Assembly: GCF_000717245.1 (NCBI RefSeq)
Contig: NZ_JNYQ01000001.1
Location: forward strand, 310,001 to 374,000
Source: Kitasatospora papulosa
GTDB taxonomy: Bacteria; Actinomycetota; Actinomycetes; Streptomycetales; Streptomycetaceae
Direction: 5' to 3'
Length of the DNA: 64,000 nt
The position numbers and the translations under genes are program-made. Below are positions 53,163 through 62,390 of this stretch, piece by piece; position 1 is the stretch's first letter; each line of letters starts with the position of its first letter. Under the pieces are notes generated by a model. It ran no database searches and was not told the DNA's origin. It worked only from the letters and a program-made list of their open reading frames with translations.

Positions 53163-55072
53163 CCCCACCACGCCGTGCCTCCGGCACGACCGCGTCCACC
53201 CGCAGGCTCACCACCGCGCAGGCCCTGATCGCCTTCCTCGCCCGTCAGTACACCGAGCGCGACGGCCGCCGCCACCGTCTGATCGGCGCCACCTGGGGCA
53301 TCTTCGGCCACGGCAACGTCGCGGGGGTCGGGCAGGCGCTCGTCGAAGCCGGACCCGCGATGCCGTACCTCCAGGGCCGCAGCGAACAGGCCATGGTGCA
53401 CGCCGCCGTCGGATACGCCCGCCAGTCCGGCCGGCTGTCCGCCCACGCCGTCACCACCTCCATCGGCCCCGGCGCCACCAACCTCGTCACCGGCGCCGCG
53501 CTCGCCACCGTCAACCACCTGCCCGTGCTGCTGCTGCCCGGGGACACCTTCGCCACCCGGCCCGCCGACCCCGTGCTCCAGCAGATCGAAGTGCCCCACT
53601 CGGGCGACGTGTCGGTCAACGACTGCCTGCGCCCCGTGTCCCGCTACTTCGACCGGATCACCCGCCCCGAGGCGCTGATTCCGGCCGCCCTGCAGGCCAT
53701 GCGCACCCTCGCCGACCCCGCGGAGACCGGTGCCGTCACGCTCGCGCTGCCGCAGGACGTGCAGGCCGAGGCGTACGACTGGCCGGCGGAGTTCTTCGCG
53801 CCCCGCGTCTGGAACGTCCGCAGGCAGGCCCCCGACCCCCACGAACTCGACCAGGCCGTCCGTGCCGTGCGTACCGCACGCCGCCCCCTGATCGTCGCGG
53901 GCGGCGGGGTCCACCACAGCGCCGCCGAGGAGGCCCTCGCCGCCTTCGCCGCCGCCACCCGCATCCCCGTCGCCTCCACCCAGGCCGGAAAGGGCTCCCT
54001 GCGCCACGACCACCCCGCCGACGTGGGAGGCATCGGCCACACCGGCACCGCCACGGCCGACGCGCTCGCCCGCGACGCCGACCTGGTCATCGGCATCGGC
54101 ACCCGCTACACCGACTTCACCACCGCCTCCGCGACCCTCTTCGCCGACCCGGCCGTCCGCTTCCTCAACCTCAACATCACCGGGTTCGACGCCCACAAGC
54201 TCTCCGCGCTGCCCCTCGTCGCGGACGCCCGTACCGCGATCGGGGCACTCGGAGAGGCCCTCGGCGCACACGGACACCGTGTGGACCCGGCCTACGAGAG
54301 CGAGTACACCGACGCCAAGGGCCACTGGGAGCGGCGCGTCGACGCGGCCTTCTCGACCACGGACCCCGACGCCCGTCCCACCCAGGCCCAGGTCCTCGGA
54401 CTGCTCGACGAACTGGTCACCGAGGACGACATCCTGATCAACGCCGCCGGCTCCCTCCCCGGCGACCTCCACAAGCTCTGGCGGGCCCGCTCCCCGCAGC
54501 AGTACCACGTCGAATACGGCTACTCCTGCATGGGATACGAGATCCCCGCCGCCCTCGGGGTCCAGCTGGCGGCGCCCGGCCGGCCCGTCTGGGCACTCGT
54601 CGGGGACGGCACGTACCTGATGAACCCCACCGAGATCGTCACCGCCGTGCAGGAGGGGCTTCCCGTGAAGCTCGTCATCCTGCAGAACCACGGGTACGCG
54701 TCGATCGGCGGCCTCTCCGAGTCCGTGGGCGCCGAACGCCTCGGCACCGCCTACCGGCACCGCACCGCGGAAGGGGACTTCACCGGCGCCCCGCTGCCCG
54801 TCGACCTCGCGGCCAACGCCGCCTCGCTCGGCATGCGGGTGCTGCGCGCCGCGTCGGTGGGGGAGCTGCGCCGGGCCCTCGCCAAGGCGCGCGGCGCGGA
54901 CCGTCCCACTTGTGTCTACGTCGAGACCGAAACGGCAGACACAGTGTCGGGGCCTCCCCCGGCGCAGGCGTGGTGGGATGTTCCCGTGGCCGAGACCGCG
55001 ACCCGCCCGTCGGCGGTCGAGGCCAGAAAAGAGTACGACCGGCAGATCGCAGCCCGACGCCGCCACCTGTGA
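53159..55072 (+). CDS. iolD: 3D-(3,5/4)-trihydroxycyclohexane-1,2-dione hydrolase
   Basis: A 637-aa thiamine-diphosphate enzyme that opens the inositol ring after the dehydratase step. The N-terminal PYR domain shows WGIFGHGNVAGVGQAL and GRSEQAMVHAAVGYARQ with the activating Glu, the middle domain follows, and the C-terminal PP domain has the ThDP/Mg motif GDGTYLMNPTE ending in QNHGYASIG. Length is standard for IolD. GTG 53159 overlaps the iolB stop codon. Confidence 0.95.
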   Translation: MTPPRRASGTTASTRRLTTAQALIAFLARQYTERDGRRHRLIGATWGIFGHGNVAGVGQALVEAGPAMPYLQGRSEQAMVHAAVGYARQSGRLSAHAVTTSIGPGATNLVTGAALATVNHLPVLLLPGDTFATRPADPVLQQIEVPHSGDVSVNDCLRPVSRYFDRITRPEALIPAALQAMRTLADPAETGAVTLALPQDVQAEAYDWPAEFFAPRVWNVRRQAPDPHELDQAVRAVRTARRPLIVAGGGVHHSAAEEALAAFAAATRIPVASTQAGKGSLRHDHPADVGGIGHTGTATADALARDADLVIGIGTRYTDFTTASATLFADPAVRFLNLNITGFDAHKLSALPLVADARTAIGALGEALGAHGHRVDPAYESEYTDAKGHWERRVDAAFSTTDPDARPTQAQVLGLLDELVTEDDILINAAGSLPGDLHKLWRARSPQQYHVEYGYSCMGYEIPAALGVQLAAPGRPVWALVGDGTYLMNPTEIVTAVQEGLPVKLVILQNHGYASIGGLSESVGAERLGTAYRHRTAEGDFTGAPLPVDLAANAASLGMRVLRAASVGELRRALAKARGADRPTCVYVETETADTVSGPPPAQAWWDVPVAETATRPSAVEARKEYDRQIAARRRHL

Positions 55073-55086
55073 AGGAGACCCCGTTC

Positions 55087-56586
55087 ATGAAGACCGTCAA
55101 CCACTGGATCGGTGGCAAGACCGTCGAGGGCACGTCGGGTCACCACGGTCCGGTCACCGACCCCGCGACCGGCGCCGTCACCACCCAGGTCGCGCTCGCC
55201 TCCCTGGAGGAGGTCGACGCCGCGGTCGCCGCCGCGAGGACGGCGTACGAGACCTGGGGCACCTCCTCGCTCTCCGCCCGCACCGCCGTCCTCTTCCGCT
55301 ACCGGGCCCTGCTCGACGCCCACCGTGACGAGATCGCCGCACTGATCACCGCCGAGCACGGCAAGGTGCACTCCGACGCGCTCGGTGAGGTCGCCCGCGG
55401 CCTGGAGATCGTCGAACTGGCCTGCGGCATCACCACCCAGCTCAAGGGAGAGCTGTCGACCGAGGTCTCCAGCCGGGTCGACGTCTCCTCCATCCGGCAG
55501 CCGCTCGGCGTCGTCGCGGGCATCACGCCCTTCAACTTCCCGGCCATGGTGCCGATGTGGATGTTCCCGCTGGCCATCGCCTGCGGCAACACCTTCGTCC
55601 TGAAGCCCAGCGAGAAGGACCCGTCGGCCGCCAACCTGCTGGCCGAGCTCGCCGCCGAGGCCGGCCTGCCCGACGGCGTGCTGAACGTCCTGCACGGTGA
55701 CAAGGTCGCCGTGGACGGGCTCCTCGCCCACCCCGACGTCGCCGCCGTCTCCTTCGTCGGGTCCACCCCCATCGCCCGGTACATCCACGCCACCGCCTCC
55801 GCGCACGGCAAGCGCGTCCAGGCCCTCGGCGGGGCGAAGAACCACATGCTGGTCCTCCCCGACGCCGATCTGGACGCCGCGGCCGACGCCGCCGTCTCCG
55901 CCGCGTACGGCTCCGCGGGTGAGCGCTGCATGGCCATCTCCGCCGTCGTCGCCGTGGGTTCCGTCGCGGACGAGCTGGTGGCGAAGATCCGCGAGCGCGC
56001 CGAGAAGATCAAGATCGGCCCCGGCACGGACCCCGCCTCCGAGATGGGCCCGCTCATCACGGCCGCCCACCGCGACAAGGTCGCCTCCTACGTCACCGGC
56101 GCGGCCGCGCAGGGCGCCGACGTCGTGCTCGACGGCACCGGCCACACCGTCGAGGGCTTCGAGGACGGCCACTGGATCGGGCTGTCCCTCCTGGACCACG
56201 TCTCCACCGACTCCGACGCCTACCGCGACGAGATCTTCGGCCCCGTCCTGTGCGTCCTGCGCGTCGAGACGTACGAGGACGGCGTCGCCCTCATGAACGC
56301 GTCACCCTTCGGCAACGGCACCGCGATCTTCACCCGTGACGGAGGCGCGGCCCGCCGCTTCCAGCTGGAGATCGAGGCCGGCATGGTCGGCGTCAACGTC
56401 CCGATCCCGGTGCCGGTGGGCTACCACTCCTTCGGCGGCTGGAAGGACTCCCTCTTCGGCGACCACCACGTCTACGGCAACGACGGCGTGCACTTCTACA
56501 CCCGCGGCAAGGTCGTCACCACCCGCTGGCCCGACCCGGCCGACGCCCCGGCCGGCGTGGACCTCGGTCTCCCCCGCAACCACTGA
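55087..56586 (+). CDS. mmsA: CoA-acylating methylmalonate/malonate-semialdehyde dehydrogenase
   Basis: A 499-aa aldehyde dehydrogenase (IolA/MmsA) that converts malonate semialdehyde to acetyl-CoA and CO2, the last step of inositol breakdown. The N-terminal HWIGGKTVEGTSG, the NAD fold (GITPFNFPAMVPMW, LKPSEKDPSA) and catalytic Cys281 in SAGERCMAIS are the MmsA signature. AAGGAGA precedes ATG 55087. It is the last gene of the operon, followed by a perfect terminator. Confidence 0.95.
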   Translation: MKTVNHWIGGKTVEGTSGHHGPVTDPATGAVTTQVALASLEEVDAAVAAARTAYETWGTSSLSARTAVLFRYRALLDAHRDEIAALITAEHGKVHSDALGEVARGLEIVELACGITTQLKGELSTEVSSRVDVSSIRQPLGVVAGITPFNFPAMVPMWMFPLAIACGNTFVLKPSEKDPSAANLLAELAAEAGLPDGVLNVLHGDKVAVDGLLAHPDVAAVSFVGSTPIARYIHATASAHGKRVQALGGAKNHMLVLPDADLDAAADAAVSAAYGSAGERCMAISAVVAVGSVADELVAKIRERAEKIKIGPGTDPASEMGPLITAAHRDKVASYVTGAAAQGADVVLDGTGHTVEGFEDGHWIGLSLLDHVSTDSDAYRDEIFGPVLCVLRVETYEDGVALMNASPFGNGTAIFTRDGGAARRFQLEIEAGMVGVNVPIPVPVGYHSFGGWKDSLFGDHHVYGNDGVHFYTRGKVVTTRWPDPADAPAGVDLGLPRNH

Positions 56587-56600
56587 CCCGGCCTCAGGTG

Positions 56601-56636
56601 TCCCGCGTCCCCCTGGAAATCCAGGGGGACGCGGGA
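56601..56636 (+). terminator. Terminator of the inositol operon, perfect 16-bp stem
   Basis: Arms at 56601-56616 and 56621-56636 (TCCCGCGTCCCCCTGG and its exact complement) flank a 4-nt AAAT loop, 14 bp after the mmsA stop codon. Confidence 0.88.
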
Positions 56637-56659
56637 GCCCGCAGTGGAACACTGGCCCC

Positions 56660-57700
56660 ATGGAGACGGCGTCGCAGCTTCCGTTCGGTGAGGCCCTGAG
56701 GGAGACCCTGGGCGAGCCCGCCCCGGGCCCGTCCCTCCTGGAGAGCAGCCCGCGCTCACGGGTCTGGCGCATCGAGCTGCGCGGGCGTCCGGCCGTGCTG
56801 AAACAACTGGTGGAAGCCCCCGAGGCCGACGAGCGGTACGCACGCGAGGTGGCGGCCCTGCGCATCGCCGGCCGGGCGTCCGGGTCCCCCGTGGTGCCCG
56901 CCCTCCTCGGGACCGACCCCGCCGAGCGGGTCCTCGTCCTCGAACACCTGGACCACCGGCGTCCCGCCGCCGAGTGGATCGTCGACTACGCCACGGCCCT
57001 CGCCCGGCTGCACAGCACCGGCGGCCCCGAGGACGCCGGAAGCCTTCCCCGGTGGCAGGGCCCGTCCGCCGCCGACGTCAGCTCGTTTCTTACCCTGGCC
57101 GCCACCTTCGGGATCTCCGAGGGGCCCGGGGTGCGCGACGAGCTGAACGCCCTCGTGGACCGCCTCGGCCGGGCGGAGGGCACCGCCCTGCTCCACGGCG
57201 ACCCGTGCCCCGGCAACGACCTGCACACCCCCGACGGTGTCCGGTTCATCGACTTCGAGCAGGCATCCCTCGGCAGTGGCCTGATGGAACTCTCCTATCT
57301 CCGCGTCGGTTTCCCGACCTGTTGGTGCGTCACCAGGGCGGCGGGCCCCCTGCTGGAGCGCGCGGAGACCGCCTACCGCACGGCCTGGCACGCCGGGACC
57401 GGCACCCCGCTCCCGGACGCCGGTCTCGCCGACGCCTGCGCGGGCTGGCTGATCCGGGGCGACGCCCTGGTCCAGCGCGCACACCGGGGCAGCACCGACC
57501 ACCTGGCCCGGCTTCCGCACGAGGACTGGGAATGGGGCACGGCCACCGCCCGCCAACGCCTCGTCCACCGGCTCGGCGTGGTCGCCGCGACCGCGGACCA
57601 CGGGGAGCTGCGGAGACTCCAGGTTCTCGCGGCAGACCTGCGCCGCGCGCTCCTCGACCGCTGGCCGGCGCTCCGCCCGGTGCCGACGCGCCGCCCCTAG
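56660..57700 (+). CDS. Aminoglycoside-phosphotransferase-like (APH) kinase
   Basis: A 346-aa protein-kinase-like phosphotransferase. VLKQLVEA holds the ATP Lys, LLHGDPCPGNDLHT is the catalytic loop (HGDxxxxN) and RFIDFEQASLGSG is the DFG-equivalent. Substrates in this family range from antibiotics to small metabolites; resistance cannot be inferred. ATG 56660 lies 23 bp after the iol terminator with no clear ribosome site. Confidence 0.85.
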   Translation: METASQLPFGEALRETLGEPAPGPSLLESSPRSRVWRIELRGRPAVLKQLVEAPEADERYAREVAALRIAGRASGSPVVPALLGTDPAERVLVLEHLDHRRPAAEWIVDYATALARLHSTGGPEDAGSLPRWQGPSAADVSSFLTLAATFGISEGPGVRDELNALVDRLGRAEGTALLHGDPCPGNDLHTPDGVRFIDFEQASLGSGLMELSYLRVGFPTCWCVTRAAGPLLERAETAYRTAWHAGTGTPLPDAGLADACAGWLIRGDALVQRAHRGSTDHLARLPHEDWEWGTATARQRLVHRLGVVAATADHGELRRLQVLAADLRRALLDRWPALRPVPTRRP

Positions 57701-57711
57701 CGGAGGTCCCA

Positions 57712-57749
57712 CGTCCGGAACGGCCCGGCGCGTCCGGAACGGCCCGGCG
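57712..57749. repeat. Exact 19-bp tandem repeat
   Basis: CGTCCGGAACGGCCCGGCG occurs twice back to back (57712-57730, 57731-57749) just after the phosphotransferase gene. Confidence 0.85.
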
Positions 57750-57820
57750 TGGTCCGACCCGTCCGGCCCGGGCGCGGTCCGGCCGCGAAATCCAGGTGCT
57801 GCGACGTGCGGGGACCCCTC

Positions 57821-58435
57821 ATGCTGAGGCGCATGAACGACCGAACCGGCCCGCCCCGTCACGAGATCCGCGCGCGCCACACCGACTCCACCGTCACGGT
57901 GTACCAGGCATATCGGCCCGCGATCGGACTGGCCGCCGCCCGGGACGGGCGCTTCCCGTCCGAGTGGAAGCGCGACCGCATGACCTGGATCAAGCCGAGC
58001 TTCCTGTGGATGATGTACCGCTGCGGCTGGGGCGCGAAGGAGGGCCAGGAGACCGTGCTCGCCGTCGAGATCAGCCGCGAGGGCTTCGGCTGGGCCCTGG
58101 AGAACGCCGAACTCTCGCACTACGTCAGGGGAGTGCACGCCGACCGGGCCACCTGGCAGCGGGACCTGCGCCGCAGTCCCACGCGCGTCCAGTGGGACCC
58201 GGAACGCGACCTCCACCTGAACGCGCTGCCCCACCGCTCCCTCCAGCTCGGACTGAGCGGCGAGGCGGCGCGGCGTTACGCGGACGAGTGGCTGGTCTCC
58301 GTCACCGACGTCACGCCGCTCGCCCACGAGATCCACGCACTCGTCAGGGCCGGCGAGACGGACAGGGCATCCGCTCTGCTCCCGGTCGAGGAACCCCTCA
58401 CCGGCCTCCAGGCTCCGGTTCCGGCGGACCGGTAG
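57821..58435 (+). CDS. DUF4291 family protein
   Basis: A 204-aa protein. EIRARHTDSTVTVYQAYRP, the block RMTWIKPSFLWMMYRCGW and VQWDPERD match DUF4291, a small family of unknown function. ATG 57821 has GGGGA 6 nt upstream; ATG 57833 is an alternative. No signal peptide or membrane segment. The neighbours give no clue to its role. Confidence 0.85.
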   Translation: MLRRMNDRTGPPRHEIRARHTDSTVTVYQAYRPAIGLAAARDGRFPSEWKRDRMTWIKPSFLWMMYRCGWGAKEGQETVLAVEISREGFGWALENAELSHYVRGVHADRATWQRDLRRSPTRVQWDPERDLHLNALPHRSLQLGLSGEAARRYADEWLVSVTDVTPLAHEIHALVRAGETDRASALLPVEEPLTGLQAPVPADR

Positions 58436-58608
58436 GGACCGGCACCTCCACCGCGATCCCGGGGACGCCTTCCGGCGGATGTGCACGTATGTCCCCTTTT
58501 TGTGAGGCCGGGTGTACCGCATGCGGAGTACGGGGAGGACCGGGCGTACCTCCCAGGGATGCCGTGCACCTCCGCCCGGGGGCACCCCGGCCCCCGGGCC
58601 GTTCCGTT

Positions 58609-58614
58609 TAGGGT
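58609..58614 (+). promoter_or_regulatory. Candidate -10 of a leaderless hydrolase-ABC transcript
   Basis: TAGGGT ends 6 nt before ATG 58621 and there is no ribosome binding site, as expected for a leaderless mRNA. No clear -35 was found. Confidence 0.35.
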
Positions 58615-58620
58615 CGAGTC

Positions 58621-61380
58621 ATGGAGAACCCGACTTCCCGGTGGCGGCACCGGCTGCCCCGTACCCGAGGCCGGTGGGCCGCGGGCGTCGCCGCCCTCGC
58701 CGTGCTCGTGGGCGCCGGTACCTGGACCGCCACCGCCGACGACAGTGCGCCGTCCGTGCACCGGCAGGACCAGATGCTGAAGATGAACGGGGTGTCGGTC
58801 GACACCTCGTACTTCACGTCCGGAGGCACCGGGCGCCGGCCTGCCGTCCTGATCGGGCACGGCTTCGGCGGCAGCAAGAACGACGTACGCGCGCAGGCCG
58901 AGAAGCTGGCGGCCGACGGGTACGCCGTCATGACCTGGTCCGCCCGAGGATTCGGGAGGACCACCGGGGAGATCACGCTCAACGCCCCCGACGGCGAGGT
59001 CAAGGACGTCTCCGGGTTCATCGACTGGCTGGCCGGCCGGCCCGAGGTGGAGCTCGACGCGAAGGGCGACCCGCGCGTCGGTGTCACCGGTGCCTCCTAC
59101 GGCGGCGCCGTGTCCCTGCTCGCCGCCGGCTACGACCGGCGTGTCGACGCCGTCGCACCGGTGATCAGCTACTGGAACCTCGCCGACGCGCTCTTCCCCG
59201 ACGGGGTGTTCAAGAAGCTCTGGGCCGGGATCTTCGTCAGCTCCGGCGGCGGCTGCCAGAGGTTCCAGAAGGAACTGTGCGAGATGTACGAGCGGGTCGC
59301 GGTCAGCGGCAAGCCGGACGTCGCCGCACGCGCCCTGCTGACGGAACGTTCCCCCGAGGCCGTGGCCGACCGGATCGACGTACCGACGCTCATCCTCCAG
59401 GGCCAGAGCGACTCCCTCTTCCCGCTCGGCCAGGCCGACGCCATGGCCGAGGCCGTCAAGGCCAACGGCGCACCCGTCTCCGTCGACTGGATCTCCGGCG
59501 GACACGACGGCGGGGACGACGAGGGCGACCGGGTCGAGGGCCGGGTCGGCGACTGGTTCGACCGTTATCTGAAGAAGGACAAGGGCGCCGACACCGGGCC
59601 GGGCTTCCGCGTGACCCGGACCGGTGGCGTCGACTCCACCGACGGCGCCGCCCTCAAGCGGGGTGCGAGCAGCGAGACGTACCCCGGGCTGACCAGCGGC
59701 GGACGGAAGATCCCCCTCACCGGTGCCCGCCAGCAGCCCGGCACGGGCGGCGGCCAGGACGCCACCACCGGCGGGGGCCAGGAGGCCCCGGCGACCGGCG
59801 GCGGTGGCAGCGGACGCAAGGCACCGGACGGTCTCACCCAGACCTTCCGCAACCCCGCCGGAGCCGCCCCGCCCTCCGTCTCCGCCCTCCCCGGCATCGG
59901 GGGCGGGCTCTCCCAGCTGTCCTCGCTCGGCGTCGGGCTCTCCCTCGACTTCCCCGGGCAGTACGCGAGCTTCGAGTCCGCCCCGCTGGAGCGCTCCGTC
60001 CACGTCACCGGTTCCCCCACCGTCACCGTGGACGTGAAGGCGGACCACGGTGACGCGGTGCTGTTCGGCAAGGTCTACGACGTCTCCCCGGACGGGAAGC
60101 AGCAGGTGCTGCCCTCGCAGTTGGTCGCCCCCTACCGGGTGACCCCCGCCGAGCAGGGCAAGCCGGTCGAGCTGACCCTGCCCGCCGTCGACCACGAGGT
60201 CGACGCCGGGCACCGGCTCAGGCTCGTCCTCTCCGCGACCGACCTCGCCTACGCCTCGCCCGCCGAGCCCGCGACGTACACCGTCACCCTCGACGGTGCG
60301 CTCACCGTGCCCACCGCACCCGGCGTGAAGACCGCGGCGGCCACCCTGCCCTGGTGGACCTGGGGTCTCCCCGCAGCCGCCGTGGTCATCGCCGCCGCCC
60401 TGCTGCTCACCGCCCGCAGGCGCACCGCCACCCCCGCCCCGGACCCGGCCCTGAGCGGTGTTCCGCTGCAGATCACGGGCCTGTCCAAGAAGTACGCCAA
60501 GTCCACCGACCGGTACGCGGTGCGCGATCTCGGCTTCCGCGTCGAGAAGGGGCAGGTCCTCGGCCTCCTCGGACCCAACGGCGCCGGGAAGACCACCACC
60601 CTGCGCATGCTGATGGGGCTCATCACCCCCGACGCCGGCGAGATCCGGGTCTTCGGGCACGCCATCCGGCCCGGGGCGCCCGTGCTGTCCCGCGTGGGCT
60701 CCTTCGTCGAAGGCGCAGGCTTCCTCCCGCACCTGTCCGGCCGCTCCAACCTGGAGCTCTACTGGCAGGCGACCGGGCGGCCCGCCGAGGACGCCCACAT
60801 CGACGAGGCCCTGGAGATCGCCGGGCTCGGCGACGCCCTGGCCCGCGCGGTGCGCACCTACTCCCAGGGCATGAGGCAGCGTCTCGCCATCGCCCAGGCC
60901 ATGCTCGGCATGCCGGACCTCCTCATCCTCGACGAACCGACCAACGGGCTCGACCCGCCCCAGATCCGCGAGATGCGGGACGTGATGATCCGGTACGCGG
61001 CCGGCGGCCGCACCGTGATCGTCTCCAGCCACCTCCTCTCCGAGGTCGAACAGTCCTGCACGCACCTGGTGGTCATGGACCGCGGACAGCTCGTCCAGGC
61101 CGGACCGGTCGCCGAGATCACCGGCTCCGGGGACATGCTGCTCGTCACCACGGGCACCGAGGTCACCGAAGCACTCGTGGACAAGGCGGCCGCCCTCCCG
61201 GGCATCGGCTCCGCCGTCCGCACGGAGGACGGCCACGGGCTGCTGATCCGTCTCGACGGTGCCACCGCGGCGCAGCTGGTCGCCGAACTGGTGCGTCTCG
61301 ACGTGCCGGTGACGGGCGTCGGCCCGCACCGACGCCTGGAGGACGCCTTCCTCACCCTCATCTCCCAAGGATCCGCATGA
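58621..61380 (+). CDS. Fusion of an extracytoplasmic alpha/beta-hydrolase and an ABC transporter ATPase
   Basis: A 919-aa fusion. A signal-anchor-like segment (about 18-38) leads into an alpha/beta-hydrolase of the CocE/S15-like type (LIGHGFGGSKND, nucleophile Ser159 in GASYGG, SGGHDGGDD with the likely His), then a Gly/Thr-rich linker (about 375-400) and a beta-rich domain. A membrane segment (about 578-598) leads to a cytoplasmic ABC ATPase (Lys657 in GPNGAGKT, YSQGMRQR, LLILDEPTNGLDPP). The hydrolase would face outside and the ATPase inside. ATGA overlap links it to the permease gene. Confidence 0.9.
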   Translation: MENPTSRWRHRLPRTRGRWAAGVAALAVLVGAGTWTATADDSAPSVHRQDQMLKMNGVSVDTSYFTSGGTGRRPAVLIGHGFGGSKNDVRAQAEKLAADGYAVMTWSARGFGRTTGEITLNAPDGEVKDVSGFIDWLAGRPEVELDAKGDPRVGVTGASYGGAVSLLAAGYDRRVDAVAPVISYWNLADALFPDGVFKKLWAGIFVSSGGGCQRFQKELCEMYERVAVSGKPDVAARALLTERSPEAVADRIDVPTLILQGQSDSLFPLGQADAMAEAVKANGAPVSVDWISGGHDGGDDEGDRVEGRVGDWFDRYLKKDKGADTGPGFRVTRTGGVDSTDGAALKRGASSETYPGLTSGGRKIPLTGARQQPGTGGGQDATTGGGQEAPATGGGGSGRKAPDGLTQTFRNPAGAAPPSVSALPGIGGGLSQLSSLGVGLSLDFPGQYASFESAPLERSVHVTGSPTVTVDVKADHGDAVLFGKVYDVSPDGKQQVLPSQLVAPYRVTPAEQGKPVELTLPAVDHEVDAGHRLRLVLSATDLAYASPAEPATYTVTLDGALTVPTAPGVKTAAATLPWWTWGLPAAAVVIAAALLLTARRRTATPAPDPALSGVPLQITGLSKKYAKSTDRYAVRDLGFRVEKGQVLGLLGPNGAGKTTTLRMLMGLITPDAGEIRVFGHAIRPGAPVLSRVGSFVEGAGFLPHLSGRSNLELYWQATGRPAEDAHIDEALEIAGLGDALARAVRTYSQGMRQRLAIAQAMLGMPDLLILDEPTNGLDPPQIREMRDVMIRYAAGGRTVIVSSHLLSEVEQSCTHLVVMDRGQLVQAGPVAEITGSGDMLLVTTGTEVTEALVDKAAALPGIGSAVRTEDGHGLLIRLDGATAAQLVAELVRLDVPVTGVGPHRRLEDAFLTLISQGSA

Positions 61381-62264
61381 GCTCCGCACCAGAGATCCAG
61401 GCCCTCGCCGAAGCCCCCGGCTACCACGCGCGCCGGACCCTGCCGCTGCGCGTCGAGGCGATGAGGCAGCTGCGCAGGCGCCGCACCCTGCTGATGGGCG
61501 GGGTGCTGGCGGCCCTGCCGTTCATCCTGATCATCGCCTTCGCCATCGGCGGTACGCCCGGCGGTGGGGACGGCGGCGGCGGGGGCGGCTCGCGCATCAA
61601 CCTCATGGACGTCGCGACGGAGTCCGCCGCGAACTTCGCGGCGACCTGCCTCTTCGTCTCCGCCGGCTTCCTGCTCGTCGTCCCGGTCGCCCTGTTCTGC
61701 GGGGACACCGTGGCCTCCGAGGCGAGCTGGTCCTCGCTGCGCTACCTCCTCGCGGCGCCCGTGCCCCGCTCCAGGCTGCTCTGGAGCAAGCTCGTCGTCG
61801 CACTCGGCTTCAGCCTCGCCGCGATGGTGCTGCTGCCGCTCGTCGCCCTGGTGGCGGGCGCCGCCGCGTACGGCTGGGGGCCCCTCAAGCTGCCCACCGG
61901 GGGCGCGCTCGCCTCCTCGGACACCGTGCCGCGGCTCGCGCTGGTCGTCGCGTTCGTCTTCGTCTCGCAACTCGTCACCGCCGGACTCGCCTTCTGGCTC
62001 TCCACGAAGACGGACGCGCCGCTCGGCGCGGTGGGCGGCGCCGTCGGGCTGACGATCGTCGGAAACGTCCTGGACGCGGTCACCGCACTCGGCGACTGGC
62101 GTGAGTTCCTGCCCGCGCACTGGCAGTTCGCCTGGGCCGACGCCCTCCAGCCCGATCTGGAGTGGGGCGGGATGGCCAAGGGGGCGGCCGTGTCCGTGAC
62201 GTATGCCCTGATCCTGTTCGCCCTCGCCTTCCGCGGGTTCAGTCGTAAGGACATCGTGTCCTGA
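61377..62264 (+). CDS. ABC transporter permease (ABC-2 type)
   Basis: A 295-aa membrane protein with about six hydrophobic segments and a Gly-rich first loop (about 60-72). ASWSSLRYLLAAPVPRSRLLWSKL is the ABC-2-type cytoplasmic coupling region. ATG 61377 overlaps the fusion protein's stop (ATGA), so the two form one transporter. The substrate is unknown. Confidence 0.9.
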   Translation: MSSAPEIQALAEAPGYHARRTLPLRVEAMRQLRRRRTLLMGGVLAALPFILIIAFAIGGTPGGGDGGGGGGSRINLMDVATESAANFAATCLFVSAGFLLVVPVALFCGDTVASEASWSSLRYLLAAPVPRSRLLWSKLVVALGFSLAAMVLLPLVALVAGAAAYGWGPLKLPTGGALASSDTVPRLALVVAFVFVSQLVTAGLAFWLSTKTDAPLGAVGGAVGLTIVGNVLDAVTALGDWREFLPAHWQFAWADALQPDLEWGGMAKGAAVSVTYALILFALAFRGFSRKDIVS

Positions 62265-62390
62265 CCTTCACGTTCCGCCCCGCCACCGCCCGCTGTTGCC
62301 CCATCGAGACGGTTCCGCAACGCTTCTGACGACTCCGCCCGGCCGTCCCGCACGTCACAGTCACAGATGTCCACGACGTGGGGGGTACCG

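Noticed and set aside
56660..57700. Phosphotransferase as an antibiotic-resistance gene
   Set aside because: The HGDxxxxN loop defines only the kinase-like family; the neighbours show no resistance context.
58276..61389. Long minus-strand open frame opposite the hydrolase-ABC fusion
   Set aside because: Shadow frame; Gly/Val/Asp/His-rich with no domain.
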